Below are positions 63,994 to 64,000 of a stretch of 64,000 nucleotides of DNA, one piece after another. Within the stretch, counting starts at the first letter, position 1. The number at the start of each line of letters is the position of its first letter. Source of the stretch: Cyanobacteriota bacterium (GTDB lineage Bacteria; Cyanobacteriota; Cyanobacteriia; PCC-6307; Cyanobiaceae); NCBI GenBank assembly GCA_026389315.1, contig JAPLIC010000067.1, positions 1 to 64,000 on the forward strand, written 5' to 3'. Position numbers and translations under genes: made by a program. The notes under the pieces were generated by a model that did not search any database, had not been told where the DNA came from, and saw only the letters and a list, made by a program, of their open reading frames with translations.

Positions 63994-64000
63994 TCCCCTG

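Overview
The window comes from a GC-rich unicellular cyanobacterium of the Synechococcus/Cyanobium (picocyanobacterial) type. The evidence is the cytochrome b6f genes petC-petA, a one-helix high-light-inducible protein, Ycf35 with its DUF2997 partner, cyanobacterial DUF1830/DUF3067/DUF3143/DUF4079 proteins, cobalamin genes cobI and cobM, a biotin operon using the picocyanobacterial BioK-type esterase, and a phoB-phoR-ptrA-pstS phosphate cluster. No rRNA, CRISPR array or transposase was recognised.

Region 1 (1 to about 12.9 kb) is an accessory defence island that ends at a tRNA-Thr/tRNA-Tyr pair. It mixes intact and wrecked genes: TIR and CHAT remnants; an AT-rich two-gene operon of unknown function behind a perfect-consensus sigma70 promoter; a front-end fatty-acid desaturase; a fragment of an AAA_14/DUF4143-type ATPase; a helicase pseudogene carrying a ParE-like N-terminal module; a PIN-toxin/Phd-antitoxin pair; a second broken copy of the ParE-like module; a translationally coupled AAA ATPase plus TOPRIM-like protein; a type III restriction-modification wreck (Res N-terminus and Mod C-terminus flanking an HNH nuclease); and a nucleotidyltransferase antitoxin remnant. 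The ATPase/TOPRIM pair and the AT-rich pair are the best candidates for undescribed or little-described defence systems.

Region 2 (13 to 30.5 kb) is core genome: aroQ-miaE, acireductone dioxygenase, cobI with a DUF4079 membrane protein, an AraC regulator, small membrane proteins, a BASS-type transporter, two secreted proteins (one with 21-nt coding repeats), J-domain and M23 proteins, xthA, a TPR protein, then a tight run of a conserved protein, an orphan M41 peptidase, larC and an LPG-synthase-like membrane protein, and finally a Fur-family regulator followed by an hli gene with a clear terminator.

Region 3 (30.5 to 46.8 kb) holds an ArsS-like radical SAM enzyme, small conserved proteins, a GST-like protein, amt next to a PII gene, glutathione reductase, cysteine synthase, a four-gene ExbB/ExbD/ExbD/TonB-like operon, the phosphate-sensing cluster and corA. 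A decayed nitrate/sulfonate-type ABC transporter lies at 46.8 to 47.7 kb.

Region 4 (47.7 to 64 kb) carries cobM-lgt-petA-petC, a small membrane protein, a HEAT-repeat protein, DUF2997-ycf35-ferredoxin-aldo/keto reductase, rsmG, a J-domain protein with DUF3143, the minus-strand biotin operon (a bioF-bioK fusion, bioC, bioD, a 48-residue coupled ORF, bioA), csaB and a 2H-phosphoesterase.
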